From: Dryas octopetala
Taxonomy: Eukaryota > Streptophyta > Magnoliopsida > Rosales > Rosaceae
Direction: 5' to 3'
Length of the DNA: 64,000 bases
NCBI GenBank assembly: GCA_963921425.1
Contig: OY992835.1
Coordinates: forward strand, 5,270,001-5,334,000
Numbering within the stretch: position 1 is the first letter of the stretch; every line of letters begins with the position of its first letter. Made by a program: the position numbers and the translations under genes. This document shows, in pieces, positions 9,686-20,734 of this stretch. The notes beneath the pieces are model-generated. The model was not told the DNA's origin. It searched no databases and worked only from the letters and a program-made list of their open reading frames with translations.

Positions 9686-12227
9686 TGTTGATGTGTTTTC
9701 TTAGAATAAAATAAACAATTACCTCATTCTAAGTTTACTCGCAAGTGCACGAATCGCATCAGTAGCAAAGCGTACAAGCACGAGGTCGATCCCACAGGGA
9801 ATGGTTAATATACAATAAATCAATGCAATTAATCACTAGAATAGCTAAATGGGGGGTTTTGAAAGATGGAAACACACACACACATCACCACACACACGCA
9901 CACTTTATTCTATCTTGCAATGTTAATTTTCAGTTTCAAATCAGATAAGCATGCAATAACCATCCAAGGCTAATGACAGTTAATTTGAACACAACATATT
10001 AAAGTTTGACAGCTAAAAAGGTTTGGCTAGTTACTTTCTCGCCATTGTTCTCCTAATGCATAAACTAAGAGCTTCTTGGGCCTTCCTTAGCTAGTTAACC
10101 TACATGTTTCCTAGTTCAACCAGGATTTCCTGTTCGAATCAGGATTTCACATTTCTGGCTCCGCAATGATGGTTCTGGACTTGATGTTTCCTAGTGTGAC
10201 TAGGAATCCTCATTCGACTAGGATTTCTGCACTTTTCCTGGTTTGACCAGGATTTCACTCGTTTTCCTGGTTTGACCAGGAAATGTCCCAAATTGGCTCC
10301 ATTTGCTTCTTTTTCTCATTTCTGCTTCATTTGACCTGAAAATGCAAAAACAAGACAAGAAACACAAAATAGCGAGTTCTAACACTCTAGGTTAAGGAAT
10401 TAGTATCATAAAGTGATGCAAAATGCACACTCATCACAAATAAACTAGATACAATTACCCTAAGGTGGCCAGTCAAAGGATGCAAACAACTAGTGACGGG
10501 TTCTAATAGATAGTGGAAATTTAATACATGCAAACATCAAACTAACAGACCAAGAGACGGATAAACGATTTGTTAGAACATGCAAATCCATTAATCGATC
10601 TACGACTAACATGCAAGATAGAATAACTAACCTACATACTTAAATTAAATAAATAAAAACAGTAACAATAATGAAATCGCAATTCATGCTTACAATTAAA
10701 TCAGAAACACAAAGCGCACAAAATTAAAGGCATAAACTAAACAACTAAATTAAATTGCATGAATTAAATGAAATCAGAAACTTACATTAAATAAAATCAG
10801 AATTATAAACTAAATGAATTCAGAAACATAAACCAACATAAAATCAGAATTCTAGAAGGAAAAAGAAAAAAAAAATCAGAGATGCAAACACAAGGGTGGC
10901 TGCGGCAAGGAGGGAGGAAGAAGGAGGCACCTAGCAAGTAATTGGCTCACGGCTATGGTGAGCTAGGGCCTGCGGCAAGGGCTGGTTCCTTCTACCTCTC
11001 ACTTGTCACGCCACCTTCTCTCTCTAAGTCCCTCTGAATTCGGGTCCCCCTCTCACTTTTATTTTCTGAAAACTAAAACCTAAAACAGAAAAATAAACTA
11101 GGAACTAGGAGAATTCGGCTGGTGCAAAAAGTGTGAAGTCCGGTCCCTAGGGTTCTGAATTAAGGGGATATAAATAGAGGTGCAATCCTTGAGAGGCAAG
11201 GAAAAGGTGACTTGCAGCTGCTAGGGTTTCTTCTCCTTGTAGCTTGCGGTATCAGCTAGGGTTTCTAGCAATGGGCTTGCGGCAAGGGCTTGTCCTCTTG
11301 GGCTTAAGTGGCGCATGCAAGTCAGCTAGGCCTCCCTCCTTGCGCATGGGCTGCTGGTCTTGGACCATGATGTACATTGGGCTCACATGTGTTGGGCTGA
11401 AGTGGCTTGCACAAGATGGGCTAGGGTTTCACTCCATGGGCTTCCACCTTGGGCTTGCATCTTGGGCTTGCGTATGGACTCCTTGGCTGCTAGGGTTTGC
11501 ATGGCATGCATGCGCATGCATGGGCTGCCATCTTGCTCCTTACGCATGGACTTTGGGCTGCTAGGGTTTGGGCCCATGCATGTGCATGCATGGCCCATCT
11601 TGGATTCGGCATCCCTTAGGCCCATGGGCCCTTGACTTTTGACTTCCCATTTTGCCCTTCATTTCCATTTGAATTCAAATTCATTTCTTCCCTCCATTCA
11701 TTTCCATGGATTTCCACCACCTTCTAGAAGCTTCTAGAACCTTGACTTTGTAGAGTTGACTTTGACCAACATTTCCTGGTGCAACTAGGATTCTTTGAAA
11801 ATGAGAGATTCCTTATCCATTTCGACTTCTCGTAATGACCATATTGCCCCTGGGGTCTCCTAGTGTCATTAGGACTCCTTTCCCTAGTTGGGTTAGGTTT
11901 CCTAGTTCAACCAGGATTTCCTGTTCGAATCAGGATTTCACATTTCTGGCTCCGCAATGATGGTTCTGAACTTGATGTTTCCTAGTGTGACTAGGAATCC
12001 TCATTCGACTAGGATTTCTGCACTTTTCCTGGTTTGACCAGGATTTCACTCGTTCTCCTGGTTTGACCAAGAAATGTCTCAAAATGGCTTCATTTGCTTC
12101 TTTTTCTCATTTCTGCTTCATTTGACCTGAAAACACAAAAACAAGACAAGAAACACAAAATATCGAGTTCTAACACTCTAGGTTAAGGAATTAGTATCAT
12201 AAAGTGATGCAAAATGCACACTCATCA
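9686..12227 (-). repeat. 5' LTR of N2, mosaic
   Basis: On the plus strand it runs from TGTTGATG to CTCATCA (2542 bp). It contains the conserved segment TCGATCCCACAGGGAATGG, a CA-rich microsatellite near 9880 and the inverted-repeat array near 11850-12080. Between about 10107 and 10436 the normal sequence is replaced by roughly 330 bp of the LTR's own terminal region, ending exactly in an LTR end (CTCATCA) before the normal sequence resumes at CAAATAAAC. Confidence 0.85.
11167..11179 (-). promoter_or_regulatory. TATA box in N2 5' LTR
   Basis: The minus strand reads CTCTATTTATATC, followed about 10-40 bp on by CCCTTAATTCAGAACCC. The same position in other N LTRs has CTCTATATATATC (16431, 22056). 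It is the likely RNA start region for N2; the start site itself is inferred. Confidence 0.55.
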
Positions 12228-14625
12228 ACTTTTAAATCCCCTCAAACCGTAAATCAAACTCTGAAAAACAAATAATACTCTCAAGCTGTAAAACTGTTAA
12301 AATATCTGAAACGATACGCAATGCCTTACTGAAACTGTCGTTTAAAATGTTTACTGGTGTAATATATCTCAAAATACTCCATAACTGAAAACTCACGCCA
12401 CACTAATAACCGGGGAACTGCTGGTCATACACTGCCGAGTCATCTCTAGGCAAGTGCAGAGCAAATCTATACCTGCTGTGATGCTGGTCATACACCGCCG
12501 ACTAGGCAAGTGCAGAGCAAATGCTGGTCGTACACCGCCTACTAGGCAAGTGTAGAATAAATGTCATGCTGGTTATACACCGCCAACTAGGCAAGTGCAG
12601 AGTGAGTGCTGGTCATACACCGCCAACTAGGCAAGTGCAGAGCGAGTGCTGGTCATACACCGCCGAGTGCAGAGCAATTCTATACCTGCTGAGGGGGTAC
12701 TAATATGGCGGTTTGAAACTGCTTTTGAATATCTCAATCAACCACATCTCAAAAATACTCCTCCAGATAAAAACTGAAATTTAATTATTCCAATAAATCC
12801 GCTTAAAATAAAACCATTCTCAAATCATGAAAGCTACTAGATCCAAATCATTTCCAAAGGACGAAAATTCAATAATAAAACTTCCCCAAAATAATGCCAA
12901 AAACCATTTCCAGAAACTATCCATACTCAATTAAATCAAGAAAAGTGTTCAATTTTAAAATTTGCAAAACATTTCGGAAACCAAAAGTCTGCTCACTGTT
13001 TACTCCGAACTATACCGAAACCTTTTAGAAATTGATTCCTACTCACGACCCCTCACTTGTTTGCCACTCAAATCATACCAATACTTTCTCAATAAATACT
13101 TTGATCATCTGCATAATAATTGCCTAATCCTCACTCATTTACCTCGACAATAATCATTTCTTCTCTAATTCATCAATGATCGCCACCGCATCTCTATGAT
13201 TCCCAATTAATCTCTTAGTTTCAAATCCTCGTCAATTCATTCTCATAATCTAAATCCTACATTAAGCCTTCTCTAACATATAACAACAAACACACAAACA
13301 GGCAATTCATTAATGGTACTCTACAATATAACTAGATAAGTTTCACTCTCAGTTTAACCGCGTGAAAAGACAAAAATGCCCTTCTTGGCGCCTTTGCTCG
13401 GATATCAAATCCGGCCGCATAACGGCATCGGGAATGAGATTTCTCGTGCCCGCGTACCTTTTAAGACCAAACAATCAACAATTACAATCCAGATTCACAA
13501 ATTGGCCGTTCAATGGTCGGATTGGGCGGCAAGACTACACCCGGTGGCTACCCGGCCACAAACAACACACAAACATCATCAAATTCTCACTATAAGGAAC
13601 TAGAAGGGTTCCTGGGACCTTAATTGGACAAAATTGGGTCAAACTACCACTAACCCGCCGCCAAAAGTGGTGGTTCCGATGGTGACAGCGGCGGCACGAA
13701 CCTGAAAATACCCAAAATCAACTCCAACTAATCCTAATTGCACAATGGAACCTTCAATTGCACAAAAACAACTAGAATTCGAGTCTAATTTCAAGAAATT
13801 CGAAATAGGCAAAAACCCTAAAATCGAATTTTCAATTTCTCAAAATTGGACGTGCCCACCTTAGGGGAATATTACCCATACCTCGAGAATCTTTTTTGAC
13901 AACTGGACCGATGGCCAAAAGTTGCCAGAAACAGCCAAAAACGGCGGTGGAAGTCGGCGGCTAGCTTGGCTTTCTGGGTTGTTTCTGCACGCAGGAGGGG
14001 ATGGCCGACGAGAAGAGACTCGGGGGAGGGACGACCGGCCCCTGGGGGTCACGCCGGTGGCCTCGCGCTGCCGGGAAAGTGATCGAAAGGCTGGGTCTGG
14101 TCAGGGCTGCGAGTGCAGAGAGAAGGAAGAGAGATAGAGAGAGACCGGGGGAGGAGAGAGAGAAGAGGAGGCTGAGGTGGTGGCGTCGCCGTCCCCTGGC
14201 CGGACGGCGAGGAAGGCCGGAGGGAGAGAGAGAACTCCGGGGGAGAGACGCGGGGAGAGAGAACGGGAGGGAGAGTGAGTGCGTGAGAGAGGAAAGAGAG
14301 AAATGTGGTTTAAAAACTGATTTTGGGTTTTAAAAACTCACTTTTGGATAAATTACAAGTTTGCCACTCACAACAAAAGCCCGTATCTTTCAAACCGTAA
14401 CTCGAATCGACGCGTGCTACGTGTCTATGAACTCGTGGACTCGAGCCCAAAGTCAAAATCAAAAGCCCACTAATTTTAAAAGTCAACTTTGGGTCAAGCC
14501 CAATTTAAAACAAAAATTAAAAATTAAATTAAAACCCTTTTTAAATTCCAAATAAATTCCCAAAATTCTTAAAATAAATTCTCAAAATATTTAATATAAA
14601 ACTTTCAAAAATACAGGGTCTTACA
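12228..14625 (-). mobile_element. T1, part of an unrelated LTR element (TGTAA family)
   Basis: On the minus strand this begins TGTAAGACCC and matches T2 (42003 onward) over its first few hundred bases, for example CTTGACCCAAAGTTGACTTT and GAGTTACGGTT. It is therefore an LTR, truncated at 12228 by the N1-N2 insertion. Base 14626 onward is A3 pol, with TCCTC as the only visible target-site copy. About 13860-14330 is GA-rich (plus strand), the counterpart of the CT-rich leader in T2. About 12690-13860 is AT-rich with no gene I can support. LTRs starting TGTAA-GACCC occur in several plant Ty3/gypsy lineages; without pol I do not assign one. Confidence 0.7.
12419..12676. repeat. Minisatellite, about six units of roughly 40 bp
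   Basis: The unit starts GCTGGTCATACACCGCC and continues ACTAGGCAAGTGCAGAG. Units are imperfect and some are interrupted or shortened at both ends. It lies inside T1 and stays open in one frame by chance because the unit lacks stops. Confidence 0.8.
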
Positions 14626-14627
14626 TC

Positions 14628-15102
14628 CTCCCTCTGAATGAGCGATTCCCAGATGAGCAGTTGTGCTCATTGTCTGTTTATGCTCCTTGGTACTCTGATA
14701 TTGTTAATTATATTGTTACAGGAGAACTTCCAGGTGACATACAGAGAGCTCAGAAGGAGAAGCTCATCAGCACGGCTAAATACTATATATGGGATGATCC
14801 ATATCTCTTTAAGTGGTGCCCCGACCAGATCATTAGAAGGTGTGTGCCTAAATCTGAATTTCAATCTATACTAACTTTTTGCCATTCTGATGCATGTGGA
14901 GGACATGGTGGAGCAAAGAAGACGGCTCTAAAAGTGTTGTAGTGTGGTTTTTACTGGCCTAGTCTGTTCAAGGATGCTTATACATTCTGCACCACCTGTG
15001 ATAGATGCCAGAAGTTGGGTAGCATTTCTTCCCGAAATCAAATGCCTCTTAACCCCATTCTTATTGTTGGGATTTTTGATGTCTGGGGCATTGATTTCAT
15101 GG
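14628..15102 (+). pseudogene. A3 pol: RNase H end and integrase zinc-binding domain
   Basis: The reading frame starts at LPLNERFPDEQL and continues [23 protein letters not shown] and CDRCQKLGS, the HHCC zinc-binding part of a Ty3/gypsy integrase. It ends in DVWGIDFM, which holds the first catalytic Asp. A TAG stop at 14939-14941 replaces a Gln-type codon of A1 (KILQAGF). N3 is inserted after CATGG at 15102, and the sequence resumes at 23090. Confidence 0.85.
15098..15102. repeat. Target-site duplication of N3 (CATGG), left copy
   Basis: The matching copy is at 23090-23094. Removing N3 and one copy restores the integrase motif GIDFMGPF in frame, which proves the insertion point. Confidence 0.95.
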
Positions 15103-17472
15103 TGTTGATTGTTTTCTTAGAACAAAACAAACAATTATCTCATTCTAAGTTTACTCGAAAGTGCACGAATCGCATCAGTAGCAAAGCGTACAAGCACGAG
15201 GTCGATCCCACAGGGAATGGTTAATACACAACAAATCAATTCAATTAATCGATAGAAGAACTAAATGGGGGGTTTTGGAAGATGGAAACACACGCACACA
15301 TCACCACACGCACACACCCTTTATTCTATCTTGCAATGTTAAGTTTTCGGTTTCAAATCAAATAAGCATGCAATAACCATCCAAGGCTAATGACAGTTAA
15401 TTTGAACACAACATATTAAAGTTTGACTGCTAAAAAGGTTTGGCTAGTTACTTTCTCGCAATTGTTCTCCTAATGCATAAACTAAGAGCTTCTTGGGCCT
15501 TCCTTAGCCAGTTAACCTACATGTTCCCTAGTTCAAGCTAAGGCAGCTGTTACCCATGCAAGAGTCATTAAGTTTTATGAGAACGTCAAAATGCACAACA
15601 TATAAGCTTTGACTATTTCCTTATAGAGGTCGCCCAACCCCACTACCAAGAATAATCCCTTATTCCCTTGTTACTTGTGGTTTAGTGTCTTTGACTATTT
15701 CACAGCTAAACCTAACAAATAAACTAGATGCAATTACCCTAAAGTGGCCAGTCAAAGGATGCAAACAACTAGTGACGGGTTCTAATAGATAGTGGAAATT
15801 TAATACATGCAAACATCAAACTAACAGACCAAGAGACGGATAAACGATTTGTTAGAACATGCAAATCCATTAATCGACCTACGACTAACATGCAAGATAG
15901 AATAACTAACCTACATATTTAAATTAAATAAATAAAAACAGAAACAATAAACAAAATCCCAATTCATGCTTGCAAAAGAAATCAGAAACGCAAAGTAAAC
16001 AAAATTAAATGCATGCACGAATTGAAATCAGCAACATAAATTAATTGAAATCAAAAGGCAAACTAAATAAATTCAGAAACTCAATTAAAAATATTCAGAG
16101 GCACAATCCAACAATAAAATAGAAAACTAGAACGAAAATCAAAAGAAGCAAGGGGAAGGGGCTGCGGCAAGACAAGGAAGAGAAGGCACCTTGCACAAGC
16201 AATTGGCTCACGGCTATGGTGAGCTAGGGCTTGCGGCTTAGGGGTGTCCTTCCTTGCAGCCACGCCACTCCTCTCTCTGTCTCTACCTTCGGCTAGCCCT
16301 CCCAAGAACAAAACTAAAATCTGAAAAATAAAAACCTAGTACAGAAAATTAAACTAGAGGCTAAAGGAATTTCGGCTGGAGTGTAGGAGGTGAGGAAGTG
16401 ATCCCTAGGGTTCTGAATGAAGGGGATATATATAGAGGTGCAATCCTTGAGAGGCAAGGAAGAGAAAACTTGCGGCTGCTAGGGTTTCTTCTCCTTGTTG
16501 CTTGCGGCATCAGCTAGGGTTAGGGCTTGTGGGCTTGCGGCAAGGCTTTGTCCTCTTGGGCTTAAGTGACGCATGCAAGTCAGCTAGGCCTCCCTCCTTG
16601 CGCATGGGCTGCTGGGGTTTGGACCTTGATGGTGCATTGGCTCACATGTGTTGGGCTGAAGTGGCTTGCACAAGATGGGCTAGGGTTTCACTCCATGGGC
16701 TTCCACCTTGGGCTTGCATCTTGGGCTTGCGCATGGGCTGCTTTGGCTGCTAGGGTTTGCATGGCATGCATGCGCATGCATGGGCTGCCATCTTCCTCCT
16801 TGCGCATGGTCTTTGGGCTGCTAGGGTTTGGGCCCATGCATGTGCATGCATGGCCCATCTTGGTTCGGCATCCCTAGGGCCCATGGGCCCTCCACTTTTG
16901 ACTTCCCATTTTGCCCCTCATTTCCATTTGAATTCAAATTCATTTCTTCCCTCCATTCATTTCCATGGATGTCCACCACCTTCTGGAAGCTTCTGGAACC
17001 TTGAATTTGACCAACATTTCCTGGTGCAACTAGGATTCCTTGAAAATGAGAGATTCCTTATCCATTTCGACTTCTCGTAATGACCATATTGCCCCTGGGG
17101 TGTCCTAGTGTCATTAGGACTCATTTCCCTAGTTGGGTTAGGTTTCCTAGTTCAACCAAGATTTCCTGTTCGAATCAGGATTTCACATTTCTGGCTCTGC
17201 AATGATGGTTCTGAACTTGATGTTTCCTAGTGTGACTAGGAATCCTCATTCGACTAGGATTTCTGCACTTTTCCTGGTTTGACCAGGATTTCACTCGTTT
17301 TCCTGGTTTGACCAGGAAATGTCCTAAAATGGCTCCATTTGCTTCTTTTTCTCATTTCTGCTTTATTTGACTTGAAAATACAAAAACAAGACAAGAAACA
17401 CAAAATATCGAGTTCTAACACTCTAGGTTAAGGAATTAGTATCATAAAGTGATGCAAAATGCACACTCATCA
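15103..17472 (-). repeat. 3' LTR of N3
   Basis: 2370 bp, TGTTGATTG to CTCATCA on the plus strand. The inverted-repeat array includes TCCTGGT-TTG-ACCAGGA near 17301-17317, and the TATA-like sequence is near 16429-16440. Confidence 0.92.
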
Positions 17473-17494
17473 CACCCGCAAACTTAGATTTTGC
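17473..17494 (-). promoter_or_regulatory. Polypurine tract of N3, one substitution
   Basis: The minus strand reads GCAAAATC, then TAAGTTTGCGGGTG, so the G-run is broken by one C compared with N2, N5, N6 and A1. The change may postdate insertion. Confidence 0.8.
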
Positions 17495-19432
17495 TAGTCC
17501 TCGAGCAAAGAAAGGAAAGAAAAGACTCAAGACTGACTCTAACATCCCAACAACTGAATTCATGCGCACAACCATTAATCACATAAAAAAGCAAGGTATA
17601 TAAATTGTATTCTCCAAATTCTAATAACATTTTAAATAACATACCTCGCTCCTCTATTGTCATATAGGCCATCCTTGACACAAATCCAAGTATTAGACAA
17701 ACAAAACTAAATCAATACATACATAATAGATTCAACTCCAATCCTCACTATGGCATACTCTCAATGATAAACACTCAAGAATTGGGTTGATATGTGCACT
17801 CAAAAGTATATGTGAGAGGAAATATGTAACAAAAACAATTAGCTCACATATGTACATGAAATAAAGGCACATTTTAGAAAGAATACTGATCTCATGAAAG
17901 GAATCCAAATGCTTGAAATAGAATCAATAACCATAGGCTCCCTTCTCTCAAATAGACTCCACATAAGTATAATACACACCTCTTGAGATCAGCTAGGGCT
18001 TTAATAGGGTTATAATGAATGCTTAGGCTAGGATAGGGTATTGAAATGAAAAGGAAACACAAAGGGCTAAACTCATGGAATTGCAAGCATCAACAGAACA
18101 TTTTGAGGTACACTTTGCTTCTTTGCACTTCATAGCTCAATTTGAACTCTTTTTGCTCACTTTTTCTTTTGAAACCGTCCCATCTCTTTTCTTTGATTTC
18201 TTTTCTTTTTCTTTTCTTTGGGCACGGTATACATACTTTTCTGACACATTTTTGTATAAGCTATGCATTTTCACTTCTTTTTCACCTCAATCAACATATA
18301 AACAACTTGCAATACCATAAAAAGGGTAAAACGGGTAAAAGGGGTGTAACACCCCCAAACTTAGGGTTTGGTATGGGGTAACAAAGAAAACGGTTTAAAA
18401 GGCTCAAAATGGGTAACTAAGGATAAAACATGTAATGGGTAGGCTTTCAGGCTATGGGGTACACAAACAGGGCCTAAATTCATTTCTCAAGAGTTATGCA
18501 GATACGACATGCTTTGTGTACACAAGAAAAGAGTTCTAGCTCATTGATTCAAGATTATGCATATTCCAAGCAAATGACCAAATGAAAGACAATGAGATCA
18601 AAACAACGACTTATATGACAATGATAGAATCAGAGTGGCGCGCAACACTCAAGAATTGAAGAACAGGGCTCAAAAGCTCACTTAGGTCATGCAAGTCTAC
18701 TCTATTATGCATATAATCATTAGTAATGCTAATCACAACCCAAATTCATAGCAACAAGGCCAAATGACATAGAATTGCAAGATATGTTATGGAACACTAT
18801 TAGAATGAAAAGAACACCAAATATACACACAATACTAAAACATGCTCATAACAATCATGCACACTCAAATCAATTAGTTGGGGACTCAAAACGACCTGAA
18901 ACAACCAAAATGACTCAAAAACTTTTTGTTTTTAAAACAATGTCGCACACTTCTAAAGAATCACATCCATCACTAAGGTGAATGAGATCTAACGAAAACG
19001 TGCATTTTGATGTGGGTTTGGACACCCTAAGTTTAAAAACAAAAGAAAAAGTTTTTCCTAACCTAAAAACACCTAAAAACACTAAAAACGAAATTTTTTT
19101 TTTTTTTTTTTTCTAAAAACACTCAAAAACACTTAAAACACCCTAAACACTTGTTCTAACCTAAAAACACTAACAAGTGACAAATGCCTTTCCCCCCACA
19201 CTTAAATGATACATTGCCCTCAATGTATATGAAATAAATGCAAGAATGATCAAATTAAGCGAAACGGGAAATTGCAAATATCCAAAACCAAATAAACACA
19301 CCAAAATGAAAAATTGTCTTATGAAGCGAAATAAAGAAACTGTTTAGTTGCGTACGCAAGCGTGGACACTCCAAGGTTAGGCGCGGCCTCCTTGGTCCTC
19401 GATGACTCCTCCTCCATTATTCGAAACAAAAA
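17495..19432 (-). other. N3 non-coding tract
   Basis: Homologous to 5351-7304 in N2. It contains the middle polypurine-like motif (CCCCCAAACTT at about 18352-18362) and the hairpin ATACATTG/CAATGTAT at 19209-19228. No gene is supported. Confidence 0.75.
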
Positions 19433-19457
19433 CTTGGGTTGCCTCCCAATAAGCGCT
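19433..19457 (-). other. Stem-loop downstream of gag-pro (N3)
   Basis: Minus strand AGCGCT, two variable bases, then TTGGG-AGGCAA-CCCAA, same place as in N1 and N2. Confidence 0.6.
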
Positions 19458-19493
19458 TGTTTTTCTGTCTTCAGCCTGACATTGCCTTCTCCT

Positions 19494-20579
19494 TTACTTG
19501 CGTCCTTTCCTTTTCTTCTTGCCATTGCTACTCTCGGCACTCCCTAAGAACGAACTGAAGAAGCTCTCCATCTCTGACTTCTCCTCTCCATAAAAAGTGA
19601 TCTCCTCGTTTTGTGGCATCTCGGAAGTGAGCAAATACACCTCTTGCTTGGTGTAGTGCCGAATCTTCATGGTACTCTCCAATGCTTTGTACTCCATGTT
19701 AGAGGTGCACAAAAATGGTCTCCCAAGAATAATAGAAACGTCGCCCGGAAGTCTCGGCACATCTAGCACTATGAAATCAGAGGGAATTAGTAATTTACGA
19801 CATTTAACCAAAACATCCACAAGCATACCACGGGCTTTCTCGACTAAAGAGTTGGCGAAGCGAAGGTTCAAATCAAACGGTTGCAAATCAGCCTCCACAA
19901 ATCCAAGCCTCTCGAACACAACCAGCGGCATGACATTGATAGCTGAGCCATTGTCAATTAAGGCATTGGCGATCTCATACTCCCCTATGCTGCATGGTAT
20001 GACCAACGTGCCCGGATCCCTCTTCTTGCTTGGAAAAGATGCAAAGAGATAACCACAAATCTCCCTAGGAACGTTGTGACTATGCCCTTGCTCCTCAACC
20101 TTCTTCTCAATAGACTTCAACTCCCTCATGGTTGCTGGAAACTTAGTGATGTCGATGTCCGGAATGAGGGGAATCACACGTGTATCAGCTTTCTCCTCAA
20201 TCATTTCCGGATCCTCCTCTTCCTCACTATCCATGATCTCAATCACCTCCTTAGTCTTGACCACTCTAACTCTTTTTCTTGGAGTAGTCCTCAAAATAGC
20301 ATTTACATGCTCCTCATTTTTCGGGTTGACGATGGGCTGACTCGGCAATTTCCCCTTCGGTTGAGTGGGCAGCGAGGGTGCTGAAAAGTGACTCAGGGGC
20401 TGCGGCACATTCTTATTTGCTTCAGCCATTTTGACGCTTCCAATATCCTCACTACTCGAATCTGATGCACTAGGTTGAGGACTGATGTGAAAGGTACCTA
20501 ACGCTTCGTTTTTGAGCCTCTCTAACCTTGCAACAACTTTAGGGTTCATAAAATAACACCTAATCAAGAGCAAACACAC
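19494..20579 (-). CDS. Shortened gag-protease of N3, 361 aa, Gag domain deleted in frame
   Basis: Residues 1-74 match the N-terminal region of N2 Gag, up to SAPSLPTQP. At 75 the protein jumps to KGKLPSQPIVNPKN, equal to N2 residue 425. About 350 residues, including the whole retrotransposon Gag fold and the YNPGW tract, are missing without loss of frame. The protease is complete with DNGSAINVMP and IILGRPF, and the basic end KKRKGRK is kept. The open frame starts at 20579, but the Met at 20549 (MNP) fits the conserved start of N1 and N2 better. The product could not form capsids, so if N3 moved it needed Gag from another element. Whether the deletion came before or after insertion cannot be told from one copy. 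Confidence 0.85.
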   Translation of the reverse strand: MCLLLIRCYFMNPKVVARLERLKNEALGTFHISPQPSASDSSSEDIGSVKMAEANKNVPQPLSHFSAPSLPTQPKGKLPSQPIVNPKNEEHVNAILRTTPRKRVRVVKTKEVIEIMDSEEEEDPEMIEEKADTRVIPLIPDIDITKFPATMRELKSIEKKVEEQGHSHNVPREICGYLFASFPSKKRDPGTLVIPCSIGEYEIANALIDNGSAINVMPLVVFERLGFVEADLQPFDLNLRFANSLVEKARGMLVDVLVKCRKLLIPSDFIVLDVPRLPGDVSIILGRPFLCTSNMEYKALESTMKIRHYTKQEVYLLTSEMPQNEEITFYGEEKSEMESFFSSFLGSAESSNGKKKRKGRK

Positions 20580-20710
20580 AATCAGTAGAAAGACTGCTCA
20601 TAAAGGCATGGCATTTATTAAAACTAAAAAAATTTACCAAAAATGAAATCTAACTAATATAACCTAATTCTAATGACTAATTAAACCAATTCATTGATAT
20701 TAGACACCAT

Positions 20711-20728
20711 TCCCCGGCAACGGCGCCA
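20711..20728 (-). promoter_or_regulatory. Primer-binding site, tRNA-Asp (N3)
   Basis: Perfect minus-strand TGGCGCCGTTGCCGGGGA, six bases from the LTR. Confidence 0.9.
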
Positions 20729-20734
20729 AAAACT

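Larger units (their letters stand above)
1..12227 (-). mobile_element. Tandem pair of non-autonomous Athila-like elements N1 and N2
   Basis: Read on the minus strand, the order from the right is LTR (9686-12227), PBS, gag-protease, long non-coding tract, PPT, shared LTR (3882-5328), PBS, broken gag-protease and non-coding tract, running off the left edge. N1's PBS abuts the left end of the middle LTR and N2's PPT abuts its right end, so one LTR serves both units. Neither unit has reverse transcriptase, RNase H or integrase. The right end (CTCATCA at 12227) borders T1 sequence. The left LTR is outside the window, so the target duplication cannot be checked. A tandem sharing an LTR is usually explained by recombination between LTRs of neighbouring or circular copies; that origin is inferred. 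Confidence 0.85.

Noticed and set aside
12419-12676. CRISPR-like array
   Set aside because: Units are adjacent, degenerate and without unique spacers; this is a plant minisatellite.
13861-14333. Arg- and Glu-rich open frames
   Set aside because: They read a GA-rich repeat in T1 in several frames; low complexity, no conserved domain.
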